Source of the DNA: Chloroherpetonaceae bacterium
GTDB lineage: Bacteria > Bacteroidota > Chlorobiia > Chlorobiales > Thermochlorobacteraceae
NCBI GenBank assembly: GCA_033763895.1
Contig: JANRJQ010000004.1
Location: 372,001-436,000 of the forward strand
Reading direction: 5' to 3'
Length of the DNA: 64,000 bases
The notes beneath the pieces were generated by a model. That model ran no database searches and was not told where the DNA came from. It saw only the letters and a program-made list of their open reading frames with translations. The translations under genes and the position numbers were made by a program. Every line of letters begins with the position of its first letter. Position 1 is the first letter of the stretch. Below, one piece after another: positions 43,416-52,396 of this stretch.

Positions 43416-46274
43416 TTAAAAATTATATCCAATTGTAAATCGAATTTGACGGGCAGCAGAAAGATTTGCGCCCCCAGTTGCACCTAGATCAAGAGCACCG
43501 CCAGCTCGAGCCCAGTTCAATTCAGGATCTACTCCAGTTGCTGAAGTGGAAATGATAAAAGGATTACGTATAGCAAATGCTAAATTTAATCCACTCATTC
43601 CGAATGGTTCGTTATATCGAATCGTTATATCGCGAAGTTTAACCCATCGTGCATCTTCGACAAAGAAAGAACCATAGTTTGCGAAACTTGAAGGATTAGT
43701 CACAGAGTTTTGTGTCAAACTCACAAAACCCGGAACGGTTGAAAGGGCATCGAGGTATCCATTCGCAATTCTTAACACTTGTTGTGTATTAACCAAAGCA
43801 TTACCCCACGAATATTCAAGCAATGCGCTAATAGTAAGGTCTTTCATGATAATTGCATCAAACCCAACAGAACCAAAACGTGTTGGAATGGATTGAGCCC
43901 CATTGAATTGATTTGCAATAAATCTTCCACGGTAAGTTCCGTCTGCTTCTTGCGCCAATCGATTGGCTCGAATTGCACCAATAGAGCGTTGATTTGCAAT
44001 GAAGAGACCTGAAAATGCAAATCCCCCAACAGCAAACTCAGGAATCGGGCGACCTCCAATCTGTCCGATGTCAGGAATATTATTTTCAACCAATGTGAAA
44101 TTTAGACGTCCTTTCAACTCGAAATCAGAATCTTTATAAATGCTACCCGAAAGCGAAAATTCCCATACATTATTCAACACCTCTCCAATGTTTCTTTGAA
44201 TAAGTCCAAAACCGGTTACCGGATCGTTGGGTACTGAAAAAAGTCCATCGATTGTCGAAGTCGTGCTATATGTAGCATTGAATTCTAACCGATCTTCCCA
44301 AAGTCCAAGATCTAAACCAAATTCTAAAGAATTAATAATTTCTGGCTTTACATCTGGATTTCCAGCACCTGCAAATGTTATAGCAGCTGAACCAAGAAAC
44401 GAAGGGGCTGCATAGGTTCTATCTCTCAAAAATGGCGCGGGGAAATTTCCCGATTGACCTAAAGCCGCTCGTAATTTGAAATAAGGAACGTAGGGCTTAA
44501 TATCTTCCGGATAAAATTGAAAATCTGAAAGAACTGTCGCAACTCCTCCCCTAAAAAGCGGAATAACTGAAACCTCTTTTCCGAAAGCAGAACTCACATC
44601 TAATCGAATTCCGCCATCGAAAAAAATATTTTTCAATAGTGTTCCTCTCAATTCGGCAAAACCGCCACCGAAAAACAGGGCAGCAACTCCTTCGGATCCG
44701 GTTACAATTCCAGCTTGATTAAATGTTTGTGTACCTGCGGCAAGGTTTTGACCTGACCCTGTAATTACACGTACTTCTTGACGAAAAGCCTCACCACCAA
44801 AATTTATTGACGCGGAAAGTTCATCTAATTCAGGAAGAGATACACTTCCCGAATAATTGACAATTGGTTGAAAAAATTCACGGTCGCTTCTAACAATACT
44901 TCCCAGTACTGTCGAGCCAAAAGCTATACTCGCTTCTATAGGTGTCAGAAAGCGTGACTCTCTTTTGTTATAATCAAGACCAACTGTTAAGCGATGTGAA
45001 AACCAATTGTAAGGATTATAGTTAAATGTTAATGAGGTAATGATACGGTTTACATTTTCATCATAATCTGGCGTCATCCAAATGGCTAAAAGACTATCTG
45101 GGTTATCAGTTCCGTTTGAATTCAGATTGCGCGAACGGAACTGCGAACCTGTTTCCATTGCACCGAGCGGTGCAAAAATGTTATTACCTTGGTTAAACCG
45201 GTCAAAGCTGTTTCTGATAAATGAAGTGGAAAATTCCGCTTCGAGCTTATCGCTTAGGATGGCTCTTGCAGCAAAGGCAAGGTTGTAAAGTTCATCACGA
45301 GCTTGATTGCGAACAATAAAACCGGTGCTATTTCGAGACATTGCAGAAAAGTTGTAAGTAAAAGTTTCTGCTCCACCATTAAGGTTTGCCGTATATTGCT
45401 GGAAAAATCCGGTTTGAAACAAGAGATTTCTTGTAACATCTTCTTGCACAAACTTGGTTTCTGGATTGTCTGCACCTAAAGTTCCGACAATTTTCAAAGT
45501 TGGGGTTCCGGGAGTTCCTTTTTTGGTGAATATCTGAGTTACCCCGTTTCCAGCTTGGGTACCATATAATGTTGCCGCAGATCCACCAAGTGCAACTTCT
45601 ACGCGGTCAACCTCACCTGTAATTAATTGTGCTAATGAGGATGAAACGGTTCCGCCTGTTCCTACGCCGAAGTTATCTCCCGCATCCACACGCACATTAT
45701 CCACATAGAACACAGGTGTAGAATTTGCCGCAACACTCTTAACACCTCGCGATTGAATTCTTGACCCTGTACCGGGGAGCCCTGAAGCAAACCCAACCGA
45801 TACACCGGCCACCTGACCTTGGAGTAACTGATCAATAGATTGTACCGTAATATTATTTAACCTTTCGGCATTGATGCTTTGTACGGGTGCAGAGAGTTTT
45901 TTCTTTTCTGTTGCTGCGCCAGTCCCTGTCACAATGACTTCAGATGCTTGAACGGCAGTAGGCACCAATTCAAAATCCACCGTAACACTTTTATCTTCTG
46001 TAACGGTAACATTCTTAGTTTGGGGCTTGTAACCAACATACTTCGCAATAACGATATAGTCCCCTGTTTTTACTCTTCGGAGATAAAATCGTCCTTGTGC
46101 ATTGGTAACTGTTCCTGTCTTTGTGTCCAATAGAGAAATTTGTGCTCCAATGAGTTTTTCTTTATCACTTGCATCAGAGACAACCCCGGTGATTTCACCG
46201 ACTCCTTGAGCCATTACTGAAGTGCTTGTAAGCACGAGCAATAGCACCAGTTTGAAGAGGTATAACCTTTTCAT
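43416..46274 (-). CDS. SusC/RagA-type TonB-dependent outer-membrane receptor
   Basis: The signal peptide (LVLLLVLTSTSVMAQ) is followed by a carboxypeptidase-regulatory-like domain (GEITGVVSDASDKEKLIGAQ, residues 24-105) typical of SusC. The plug domain starts at VQASEVIVTGTGAATEK and continues with QLLQGQVAGVSVG. The rest is a long beta barrel ending in IRFTIGYNF with a terminal Phe. At 952 residues the size is normal. With SusD downstream it forms an uptake pair, powered by TonB encoded elsewhere. The presence in a green sulfur relative hints at uptake of organic matter. Confidence 0.92.
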   Translation of the reverse strand: MKRLYLFKLVLLLVLTSTSVMAQGVGEITGVVSDASDKEKLIGAQISLLDTKTGTVTNAQGRFYLRRVKTGDYIVIAKYVGYKPQTKNVTVTEDKSVTVDFELVPTAVQASEVIVTGTGAATEKKKLSAPVQSINAERLNNITVQSIDQLLQGQVAGVSVGFASGLPGTGSRIQSRGVKSVAANSTPVFYVDNVRVDAGDNFGVGTGGTVSSSLAQLITGEVDRVEVALGGSAATLYGTQAGNGVTQIFTKKGTPGTPTLKIVGTLGADNPETKFVQEDVTRNLLFQTGFFQQYTANLNGGAETFTYNFSAMSRNSTGFIVRNQARDELYNLAFAARAILSDKLEAEFSTSFIRNSFDRFNQGNNIFAPLGAMETGSQFRSRNLNSNGTDNPDSLLAIWMTPDYDENVNRIITSLTFNYNPYNWFSHRLTVGLDYNKRESRFLTPIEASIAFGSTVLGSIVRSDREFFQPIVNYSGSVSLPELDELSASINFGGEAFRQEVRVITGSGQNLAAGTQTFNQAGIVTGSEGVAALFFGGGFAELRGTLLKNIFFDGGIRLDVSSAFGKEVSVIPLFRGGVATVLSDFQFYPEDIKPYVPYFKLRAALGQSGNFPAPFLRDRTYAAPSFLGSAAITFAGAGNPDVKPEIINSLEFGLDLGLWEDRLEFNATYSTTSTIDGLFSVPNDPVTGFGLIQRNIGEVLNNVWEFSLSGSIYKDSDFELKGRLNFTLVENNIPDIGQIGGRPIPEFAVGGFAFSGLFIANQRSIGAIRANRLAQEADGTYRGRFIANQFNGAQSIPTRFGSVGFDAIIMKDLTISALLEYSWGNALVNTQQVLRIANGYLDALSTVPGFVSLTQNSVTNPSSFANYGSFFVEDARWVKLRDITIRYNEPFGMSGLNLAFAIRNPFIISTSATGVDPELNWARAGGALDLGATGGANLSAARQIRFTIGYNF

Positions 46275-46471
46275 ATTGTTTTGTTTTGTTATTTGTTGAA
46301 AAAAATGTGCTTAAAACCTTATACAACCCATTATTGAGTTGAAAGAAACAGATAAGAAAAATCGGAATAAAAAAGGAAGGATTGGCGATTGCCTTAAAAA
46401 CTAATGTCCTTCAAAATATAAGTTCAGATAATTGAATTATAATATTTGTTCAGAAAAATTCAAATAGTGAA

Positions 46472-47077
46472 TTAATTTTCTTTTGGCAAAAAAACTTTTT
46501 TTTCTAAAGGGGAACTTTTTCGATTGAACTTTGTACTCGTAGGATTCAAACCGTGGGTGAGGAAATACAATGCGGCGTCTCGGCACTGAGCGATTGTGTC
46601 TTCAACAACTTCAAGTTCTTCAGGTTTAAAGTTTGAAAGAACAAAGTCTGCGGCACTTCCTTTGAATTCCGGGTTTCCAATCCCAAAACGAAGTCTTGTG
46701 AAATCATTTCGCCCAAGTTCTTGAATAATATTTTTCAACCCGTTTTGACCCCCGTCGGAACCTTCGCCACGAAGGCGAATTGCACCTAAGGGAATCGCAA
46801 AATCATCACAAATGACTAGAAGATCGAGGATGCTGATTTTATAAAAGGCCATAGCGTGGCGAACTGCTCGGCCGGAAAGATTCATATAGGTTGTGGGCTT
46901 TATTATCAGTACTTCATTGGATTCATAAACCCCCTTAGCGAAGTCGTAATCTCCTTTTCCAGATTTAAAGCCCAACCCAAGTTTCTCAGCGACAGACTCT
47001 GCAACACGAAATCCAACATTATGCCTTGTCCCTACATACTCTTTCCCAATGTTTCCAAGCCCGCAGATCAATTTCAT
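46472..47077 (-). CDS. pth: Peptidyl-tRNA hydrolase
   Basis: Pth releases peptides from stalled peptidyl-tRNA. The typical N-terminus is LICGLGNIGKEYVGTRHNVG, with the catalytic His in TRHNVG. Other motifs are PTTYMNLSG, CDDFAIPLG and GEGSDGGQNGLKNI. The 201 residues match the bacterial family. Only 6 nt separate it from purS upstream. The C-terminus carries a short basic tail. Confidence 0.94.
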   Translation of the reverse strand: MKLICGLGNIGKEYVGTRHNVGFRVAESVAEKLGLGFKSGKGDYDFAKGVYESNEVLIIKPTTYMNLSGRAVRHAMAFYKISILDLLVICDDFAIPLGAIRLRGEGSDGGQNGLKNIIQELGRNDFTRLRFGIGNPEFKGSAADFVLSNFKPEELEVVEDTIAQCRDAALYFLTHGLNPTSTKFNRKSSPLEKKVFLPKEN

Positions 47078-47083
47078 TGTTTT

Positions 47084-47344
47084 TCACTTCGCTGCGATTT
47101 CGATTAAATCAATATGATAATCTTCCATTACCGGATTGGAAAGCAATTTCTTACAAGCTTCTTCGGCTACTTCTTTTGCTTTAGAGGCACTAGTCTCAGC
47201 GATCTCCACTTCAATGTATTTCCCGATACGAACACTACCGATACTTGAATATCCCAATTGAGAAAGTGCTTGTGAAACGGTTTTGCCCTGAGTATCAAGT
47301 ATCGATTTTCTCAAAGTAACCTGAATTTTTGCTAAGTATGACAT
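47084..47344 (-). CDS. purS: Phosphoribosylformylglycinamidine synthase subunit PurS
   Basis: This small subunit works with PurL and PurQ to convert FGAR to FGAM. The 86-residue chain opens MSYLAKIQVTLRKSILD and has the conserved QALSQLGYSSIGSVRIGKYIE motif. I use ATG 47344; an earlier ATG at 47401 would add residues without conservation and overlap the lipoprotein gene. purM is at 23896, so the purine genes are dispersed here. Confidence 0.88.
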   Translation of the reverse strand: MSYLAKIQVTLRKSILDTQGKTVSQALSQLGYSSIGSVRIGKYIEVEIAETSASKAKEVAEEACKKLLSNPVMEDYHIDLIEIAAK

Positions 47345-47354
47345 CGGAAAATAA

Positions 47355-47801
47355 TTAGTGTTTATGGTTATGACCAGTTCCCTTTGGAGCCGATTCTTCA
47401 CTTGCCTCGTGAAATAAGTCGTGTAATGCTGTAAGCGATTTTCTTATCTCTTCATCACTCGCACCCGCTTGAATTTGATTATGTAATGCTTCGCTTGCAC
47501 TGACCAACTTTACCAAAGCCTCAGCACATCCTTCAGGATGTTCTAATTCAAACGGTGGCTTTGAATTTATCCACTTTTGAGCGGCTTCAACAAGCTCTTT
47601 CGAGCGGGTTTTAATAGGTGTAAAATTTGAGTCGTTATCCATCGGATGAAACGTTTCTGCCATCACAATGTGAAAATCATCTTCCTCCGCCCACTTTTGG
47701 ATTGCCGGCTCCGATTTCTTGACCTCTTCCTTTTGATTGCACGCAGTAAAAACCGCGCAAATAGCAATTAATAAAATTGCCAAGTACAGATTTTTTTTCA
47801 T
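47355..47801 (-). CDS. Small lipoprotein with His-rich C-terminus
   Basis: A lipobox (FTAC, Cys at residue 21) gives a 148-residue lipoprotein. The middle contains ETFHPMDNDSNFTPIKTRS and EHPEGCAEALVKLVSASEAL, a helical segment with a Cys. The C-terminus ends GHNHKH. The helical pattern with His and Cys recalls small metal- or heme-binding proteins such as cytochrome c'-like helices, but no CxxCH motif exists. The function is unknown. Confidence 0.65.
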   Translation of the reverse strand: MKKNLYLAILLIAICAVFTACNQKEEVKKSEPAIQKWAEEDDFHIVMAETFHPMDNDSNFTPIKTRSKELVEAAQKWINSKPPFELEHPEGCAEALVKLVSASEALHNQIQAGASDEEIRKSLTALHDLFHEASEESAPKGTGHNHKH

Positions 47802-47824
47802 AGTTAATGAATTTGAATTTTGAG

Positions 47825-48694
47825 TTACTCAGATTTTGATGAGTTCGCAACAGAATGGTGAGTGATTTCTTCGCTAAAAAAGTAATAAAGCGAACGGATT
47901 ACACCGAAGAGAATGAAGAATATCATTGCTATAAAAAATCCTTTTGCTTGAAAGACAAGCATCGCCAAAAACCCACATCCAAACAAAAACATCTTCACCG
48001 GATGATCCTTTAAATTTTCAAGGGTCGGCTTGGGAAGGGTATCATACTTGATTTTACTCACCATTAAAAGTGATAAGGAAATTGTAAGCATAACAAGAAT
48101 GATATCGCGAACTTCCTCGGAAAAGAGAGATTCTGCGTAAGCCCAAATCACAAATGTAGCAATTGTCATTGCTTGAGAGGGCGTGGGTAAACCAGTGAAA
48201 TAGTCTTTTGTAAACCCAACAAGTTGAACATTAAAGCGAGCTAATCGCAATCCGCTTCCAACCATCAATGCTGAGCTTAACAAGACACCCAAAATACCAA
48301 TTTGGTGTAACCCCGCTTGATAAACGAGAAAGGACGGTGCCGCGCCAAAAGAGACTAAGTCTGACAGCGAATCTAATTCAACACCAAAATCTGAAGAGGC
48401 ATTTGCAAGACGGGCAACCATTCCATCGATGGTATCAAAAAAGGCTGCAAGGATTATAAACCATCCGGCTAAAGTTAGGTTTGCGTCATGAGCAAGAACG
48501 ATTGAAATATAGCCGCTCACCATATTCATGACTGTAAAAGTGGAGGGCACTGCAACGCGAGATATGCTTGGGATTGTCACACGACCCATTCGAAATCGTC
48601 GCTTGGGACGCCATTTCCTCATGCTTGAAACAATTCCGCCTTCGAGCTTTTCATTTATTTCAGGTTCTTTTTTTTCAGACTCAGGCACAGGCAT
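47825..48694 (-). CDS. pssA: CDP-diacylglycerol-serine O-phosphatidyltransferase
   Basis: PssA makes phosphatidylserine, the precursor of phosphatidylethanolamine. The CDP-alcohol phosphotransferase signature is AAFFDTIDGMVARLANASSD then FGVELDSLSDLVSFGAAP (DG..AR...G...D...D). About seven membrane helices are visible. The first 40 residues are a charged cytoplasmic extension (KWRPKRRFRMGR). Neighbouring genes are not phospholipid genes. Confidence 0.93.
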   Translation of the reverse strand: MPVPESEKKEPEINEKLEGGIVSSMRKWRPKRRFRMGRVTIPSISRVAVPSTFTVMNMVSGYISIVLAHDANLTLAGWFIILAAFFDTIDGMVARLANASSDFGVELDSLSDLVSFGAAPSFLVYQAGLHQIGILGVLLSSALMVGSGLRLARFNVQLVGFTKDYFTGLPTPSQAMTIATFVIWAYAESLFSEEVRDIILVMLTISLSLLMVSKIKYDTLPKPTLENLKDHPVKMFLFGCGFLAMLVFQAKGFFIAMIFFILFGVIRSLYYFFSEEITHHSVANSSKSE

Positions 48695-48770
48695 ATTGAT
48701 TTTGTGACAGTTTATTTTGGCTCAAACTAAGAAACTTTTTTTGATTTTTGACGGGAGTAACCAAATGATC

Positions 48771-49565
48771 TCAAAATCCTAATGATATCATCCACCGATA
48801 ATAATTTCCATTTGAGAATTGCTCAGCAAAATCAAAACCTCCTTCAAATTCCATCGCAAAAAGTTTTCGATCGTCATATCTTAATGCGAATCCTACTCTT
48901 TGGTAGTAAGTGGTGTTGTTTTGAGTTGTTGACCTTGCAGCACCAAGCCACTCTCCGCGAAGCTCAGCAATGACAATTGTTGAAAAATCATATCCAATAC
49001 CGCCACACAAAAGAAACAAGTCGTTTGAGGGTTTACCCCGATTAAATAATACGAAGTAATACTTTGGCCTTGCAAAAAGGTTTACTCCGAAAATTTTTAA
49101 TTCATTCTGAAGGCTGATTGTGAACGATTCGGCAAAGTTTCCAAATGAAGAGGAGACCAAAAAACGCCCGGCAGTTATCCCAAATGAGGGTTTAATGAAC
49201 CAGACTTCTTCAACTGGATGAAAAGTAACAGAAGTACCGAATTCAACCCAAGGGTCACTTCCCAAACCATTTCCTAAGGCAGGGTTTTGCCACCCTTGTA
49301 AGTAAAGCTCATAGGATTTTATCCAACCTGTTGAATCCAAATTTTTAGCCACATTTCCAGAAATCCAGCTTCCCCAAAATTGATCGAAACCGACTGATGC
49401 CCTCGCGTTTACAGTTTTTTTTTCCTGTTTTGGCAGTGCCGTTGTGCTATCGCGAGAAACTTGACTCGCGAAAAGCTTTGGAGATTCGTAAACAAAAAAC
49501 AGGCATCCAAGTAAAAATGGCACGACACATTTTAAGCTTCGGGAAAGCGGATTCATTGGTTTCAT
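48771..49565 (-). CDS. Outer-membrane beta-barrel-like protein, unknown function
   Basis: A signal peptide (CVVPFLLGCLFFVYESPKLF, cleaved near FAS) is followed by alternating aromatic and polar strands (RASVGFDQFWGSW, FAMEFEGGFDF) ending RWMISLGF with a terminal Phe, as in barrel proteins. The length of 264 residues suits a barrel of about ten to twelve strands. No homologue is recognised. It sits 20 nt after proB. Confidence 0.66.
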   Translation of the reverse strand: MKPMNPLSRSLKCVVPFLLGCLFFVYESPKLFASQVSRDSTTALPKQEKKTVNARASVGFDQFWGSWISGNVAKNLDSTGWIKSYELYLQGWQNPALGNGLGSDPWVEFGTSVTFHPVEEVWFIKPSFGITAGRFLVSSSFGNFAESFTISLQNELKIFGVNLFARPKYYFVLFNRGKPSNDLFLLCGGIGYDFSTIVIAELRGEWLGAARSTTQNNTTYYQRVGFALRYDDRKLFAMEFEGGFDFAEQFSNGNYYRWMISLGF

Positions 49566-49585
49566 GTTTTTGGGTTCGAGAGATT

Positions 49586-50698
49586 TTAAGTAAGATAAAG
49601 ATAATTGTAATGAACAAGCGGCTTTTCACCCCGTTTACCGAGCCGTGAGGCTGCAATGTCTGAACCATATTGAGCAACGCCAACCCCAATTCCCTCTCCG
49701 CTTTCTGATTCAATTTTAATGATATCCCCTTTCTGAAAAGTTCCTTCTATTCTTATTACTCCTATCGGAAGAAGACTTGAGGCGGCATTTTCACGTTTCA
49801 ATTGTTCGCTTGCACCGCGGTTAATGATCACTTTCGCTTTTGCACCGCTTTCAGAAGTTGCGACCCATTTTTTCACCCCTGAAGTTTTTTTAACAGGAAT
49901 AAATGTTGTTCCCAGTTCTTTACCTTTTAAGAGATCTGAAATCATCCCTCTTTTTTTTCCATTCGCGATGTACACGCGAATCCCCACTTTTGCAAGTTTC
50001 GACGCAATCGAAAACTTTGTCTGCATTCCTCCCCTGCCAAATTGCGATTTCTCGCTTGTGATCATTGTTGAAAGTTCACCAATGGGGCTTCGTTTTGAGC
50101 TCGTGCCGATTTCAACTTTGGAAATGACTTTTGAATTGGGGTCGTTTGGGCTGCCTGAATAAATTCCCTCAACACTGGTTAATAGCATGAGTGAATCTGC
50201 ATTCATCATTGCAGCGATTAATCCGGCGAGTTCATCGTTATCGGTAAACATTAACTCCGTAACCGATACCACATCGTTTTCATTGACTATAGGGATAATA
50301 CCTTGCTCAAGCAGTGCTTCGAAGCAATGTTTCATGTTTAGGTAATGACGGCGGTCGCGGAAGTCTTCTTTTGTAGCTAAAACTTGCGCACACAAAAGAT
50401 GATGTTTTTCAAATAGGTCTGAATAATGATGTATCAACTTGACTTGGCCAATAGAGGCTAAAATTTGACGCACCGATACCGGATTCGATTTTTCGGGCAA
50501 GGTTAAAAGAGATCTTCCCGCACCCATTGCGCCTGATGATACCATAATAAGGCGATTTCCCTTTTTCCGCTCCGCCGCGATATCGGCGGTTAAAGCTTCC
50601 ATTACTTCCAAATCAAGAAGCCCATTTGAACCGGTAATCACATTGGTTCCAATTTTTATGACAACGGTCTCCGGCTTATGCTTTTTGGCTTCGGTCAT
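49586..50698 (-). CDS. proB: Glutamate 5-kinase with PUA domain
   Basis: ProB phosphorylates glutamate in the first step to proline. Motifs include VIKIGTNVITG, VSSGAMGAGRSLL, VNENDVVS and FTDNDELAGLIAAM. The last 80 residues form the PUA domain seen in long ProB proteins (GASEQLKRENAASSLLPIGV). It starts 5 nt after the amidotransferase gene, so the two may be one unit. Confidence 0.94.
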   Translation of the reverse strand: MTEAKKHKPETVVIKIGTNVITGSNGLLDLEVMEALTADIAAERKKGNRLIMVSSGAMGAGRSLLTLPEKSNPVSVRQILASIGQVKLIHHYSDLFEKHHLLCAQVLATKEDFRDRRHYLNMKHCFEALLEQGIIPIVNENDVVSVTELMFTDNDELAGLIAAMMNADSLMLLTSVEGIYSGSPNDPNSKVISKVEIGTSSKRSPIGELSTMITSEKSQFGRGGMQTKFSIASKLAKVGIRVYIANGKKRGMISDLLKGKELGTTFIPVKKTSGVKKWVATSESGAKAKVIINRGASEQLKRENAASSLLPIGVIRIEGTFQKGDIIKIESESGEGIGVGVAQYGSDIAASRLGKRGEKPLVHYNYLYLT

Positions 50699-50703
50699 AA
50701 CCT

Positions 50704-51528
50704 CTATGAGTGAGTGTTGACAGCCGATTCCAGCTTGAGCAATTTTTTTTGAAGGAGCCGATCAATAAAGCCCAATAGTAAATTTTTGGAAAAGGCATTG
50801 TCAAGGCGTGGGTTCGCGGCACTTTCAATCCACATTCGCTCCGGATGCCATTGGACCAGCCAAATATCTCGGGCTGGATCTTTTGATTCTGCGGCTTCGA
50901 TAATTCCGTCGGGCGAAAATGCAACCGCTTTTAATTCAGGGGCAACATCGCGAATGGCTTGGTGATGCCTTGTGGTGAGATTGTCTGTCGATTCTTCACG
51001 AATCAGTTCAAAGAGACCTGATTGGCGAAGTAATTTTGTTCCGTGAAAGCCACTCGTGTCATTCGATATTTTTTTGTGAGAAATCTCTGTAGCACCTTCC
51101 TTTTGAATATCGAGATACAAAGTTCCGCCCATCACCACATTTATCAATTGAAGCCCTCGGCAAATTCCAAGAATCGGTAATTTTTTTTCAAGGGCCGTTT
51201 CCGCCAATTCCCATTCCATTTGGTCACGCTCAGGATGAATTTCAACATCCAAGTCTTTCAACACATTTTTATCATCATTTCTTCCAAAGCGAGCCGGTTC
51301 GACATCGAGCCCCCCAGTGAAAACGATGGCATCGGCAGTTTCAATGGTTTGAAGATTCTTTTGTAAAAGCGAAGAATAGACTTCAAACGACTCATGAGGT
51401 TCATGATATTTTAATTCAACGCATTCAATTTCAATATGCTCATTTTGGGCAGTTGAAATCCACGATAAGTACTCGGGCGTTTTATGACCACAAGAGGTTA
51501 CGGCAATTTTGAGTTTTGTTTTTTCCAT
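50704..51528 (-). CDS. Class I glutamine amidotransferase-like peptidase (C26 family)
   Basis: This chain resembles gamma-glutamyl-gamma-aminobutyrate hydrolase (PuuD) and the C26 peptidases. Visible motifs: VFTGGLDVEPARFG, nucleophile Cys in LGICRGLQLINVVMGG, HHQAIRDVAPELKAVAFS, and the His/Glu of VQWHPERMW. The 274-residue length is normal. A related possibility is a glutamine hydrolase of another kind. The substrate is not determined. Confidence 0.88.
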   Translation of the reverse strand: MEKTKLKIAVTSCGHKTPEYLSWISTAQNEHIEIECVELKYHEPHESFEVYSSLLQKNLQTIETADAIVFTGGLDVEPARFGRNDDKNVLKDLDVEIHPERDQMEWELAETALEKKLPILGICRGLQLINVVMGGTLYLDIQKEGATEISHKKISNDTSGFHGTKLLRQSGLFELIREESTDNLTTRHHQAIRDVAPELKAVAFSPDGIIEAAESKDPARDIWLVQWHPERMWIESAANPRLDNAFSKNLLLGFIDRLLQKKLLKLESAVNTHS

Positions 51529-51583
51529 TCAAGGTTTTATACCGATTTCGAAAGTAAGATTTGAAACAACAGAAAAATAAATT

Positions 51584-51614
51584 TAAAAAAAAGGCTGGGT
51601 AGTAAACCCAGCCT
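51584..51614 (-). terminator. Terminator after the bL25 gene
   Basis: A 9-bp stem (AGGCTGGGT/ACCCAGCCT) with a 5-nt loop is followed by T8 on the minus strand. It lies about 25 nt past the bL25 gene stop. It is one of the strongest terminators in the window. Confidence 0.9.
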
Positions 51615-51638
51615 AAAAGTTGATTGAAAGAAAATCGG

Positions 51639-52307
51639 TTATTTTTCCTTTTCACCCTTTTCTTTACCCTTAGCGATGACTTCAGGTTCTGCTGGTGCTG
51701 CGCCATCAGCAGGTGATGCGATTGCAGCGGCTTCAGCGGCGGCCAAGCGGCTTGGCGAGATGAGGGTGACAAGCGAAGTGGTGGTTTCTCCTAAAATTTC
51801 AAACTTTGAAGTCGCGTAGGTTTTGCGAAGATCGCCGATGTGAACGGATTGGGATAAATCCAGAATTGAAACATCAACATCGATATGCTCAGGAATATCG
51901 GCAGGCAAGGCTCGAACAGAAACTTTGTGCAAAATAACTTGAAGTTTTCCTCCCTTGATTTGTCCAACAGGCGTTCCTTTGTAAAGAACCGGAACGGTAA
52001 TTTCAACTTTTTCATCGTCTTTCAATGAAAGAAAGTCGGCATGAATCAACGAATCCGTCACAGGATCAAATTGAGCATCCTTCATGACGGCTTGCTTTTC
52101 TTTTCCGTCTTGGAATTTCAAATTCACAAGGTGTGATTGAGTGGTATAGACCAATTGGCGAAGCTCGGCTTCTTTAACGGTAAGGGTGACACAATCTTCT
52201 CCGCGGTGATAAAGGGTTGCCGGAACAAACCCTTCACGGCGCAACTGTTTCAATTCGCTTTTCTTTCCCACGGCTCTCGTTTTGGCTTCAAGCGTTATCG
52301 TTTGCAT
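51639..52307 (-). CDS. rplY: Ribosomal protein bL25, Ctc form
   Basis: This protein binds 5S rRNA in the large ribosomal subunit. The N-terminal L25 domain (RREGFVPATLYHRGEDC) is followed by a C-terminal TL5/Ctc domain (residues about 95-185). The last 35 residues are an Ala/Pro/Glu/Lys-rich tail, as commonly seen in Bacteroidota and Chlorobiota. It lies 89 nt downstream of prs. Confidence 0.93.
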   Translation of the reverse strand: MQTITLEAKTRAVGKKSELKQLRREGFVPATLYHRGEDCVTLTVKEAELRQLVYTTQSHLVNLKFQDGKEKQAVMKDAQFDPVTDSLIHADFLSLKDDEKVEITVPVLYKGTPVGQIKGGKLQVILHKVSVRALPADIPEHIDVDVSILDLSQSVHIGDLRKTYATSKFEILGETTTSLVTLISPSRLAAAEAAAIASPADGAAPAEPEVIAKGKEKGEKEK

Positions 52308-52396
52308 GATTCTTAGTAAAGTTTATGTTATCAAAAATTTTAAGACTTATAATATTTATTGCCTTGAAATGGCAACCATTTCGGAATACTTGTAAA

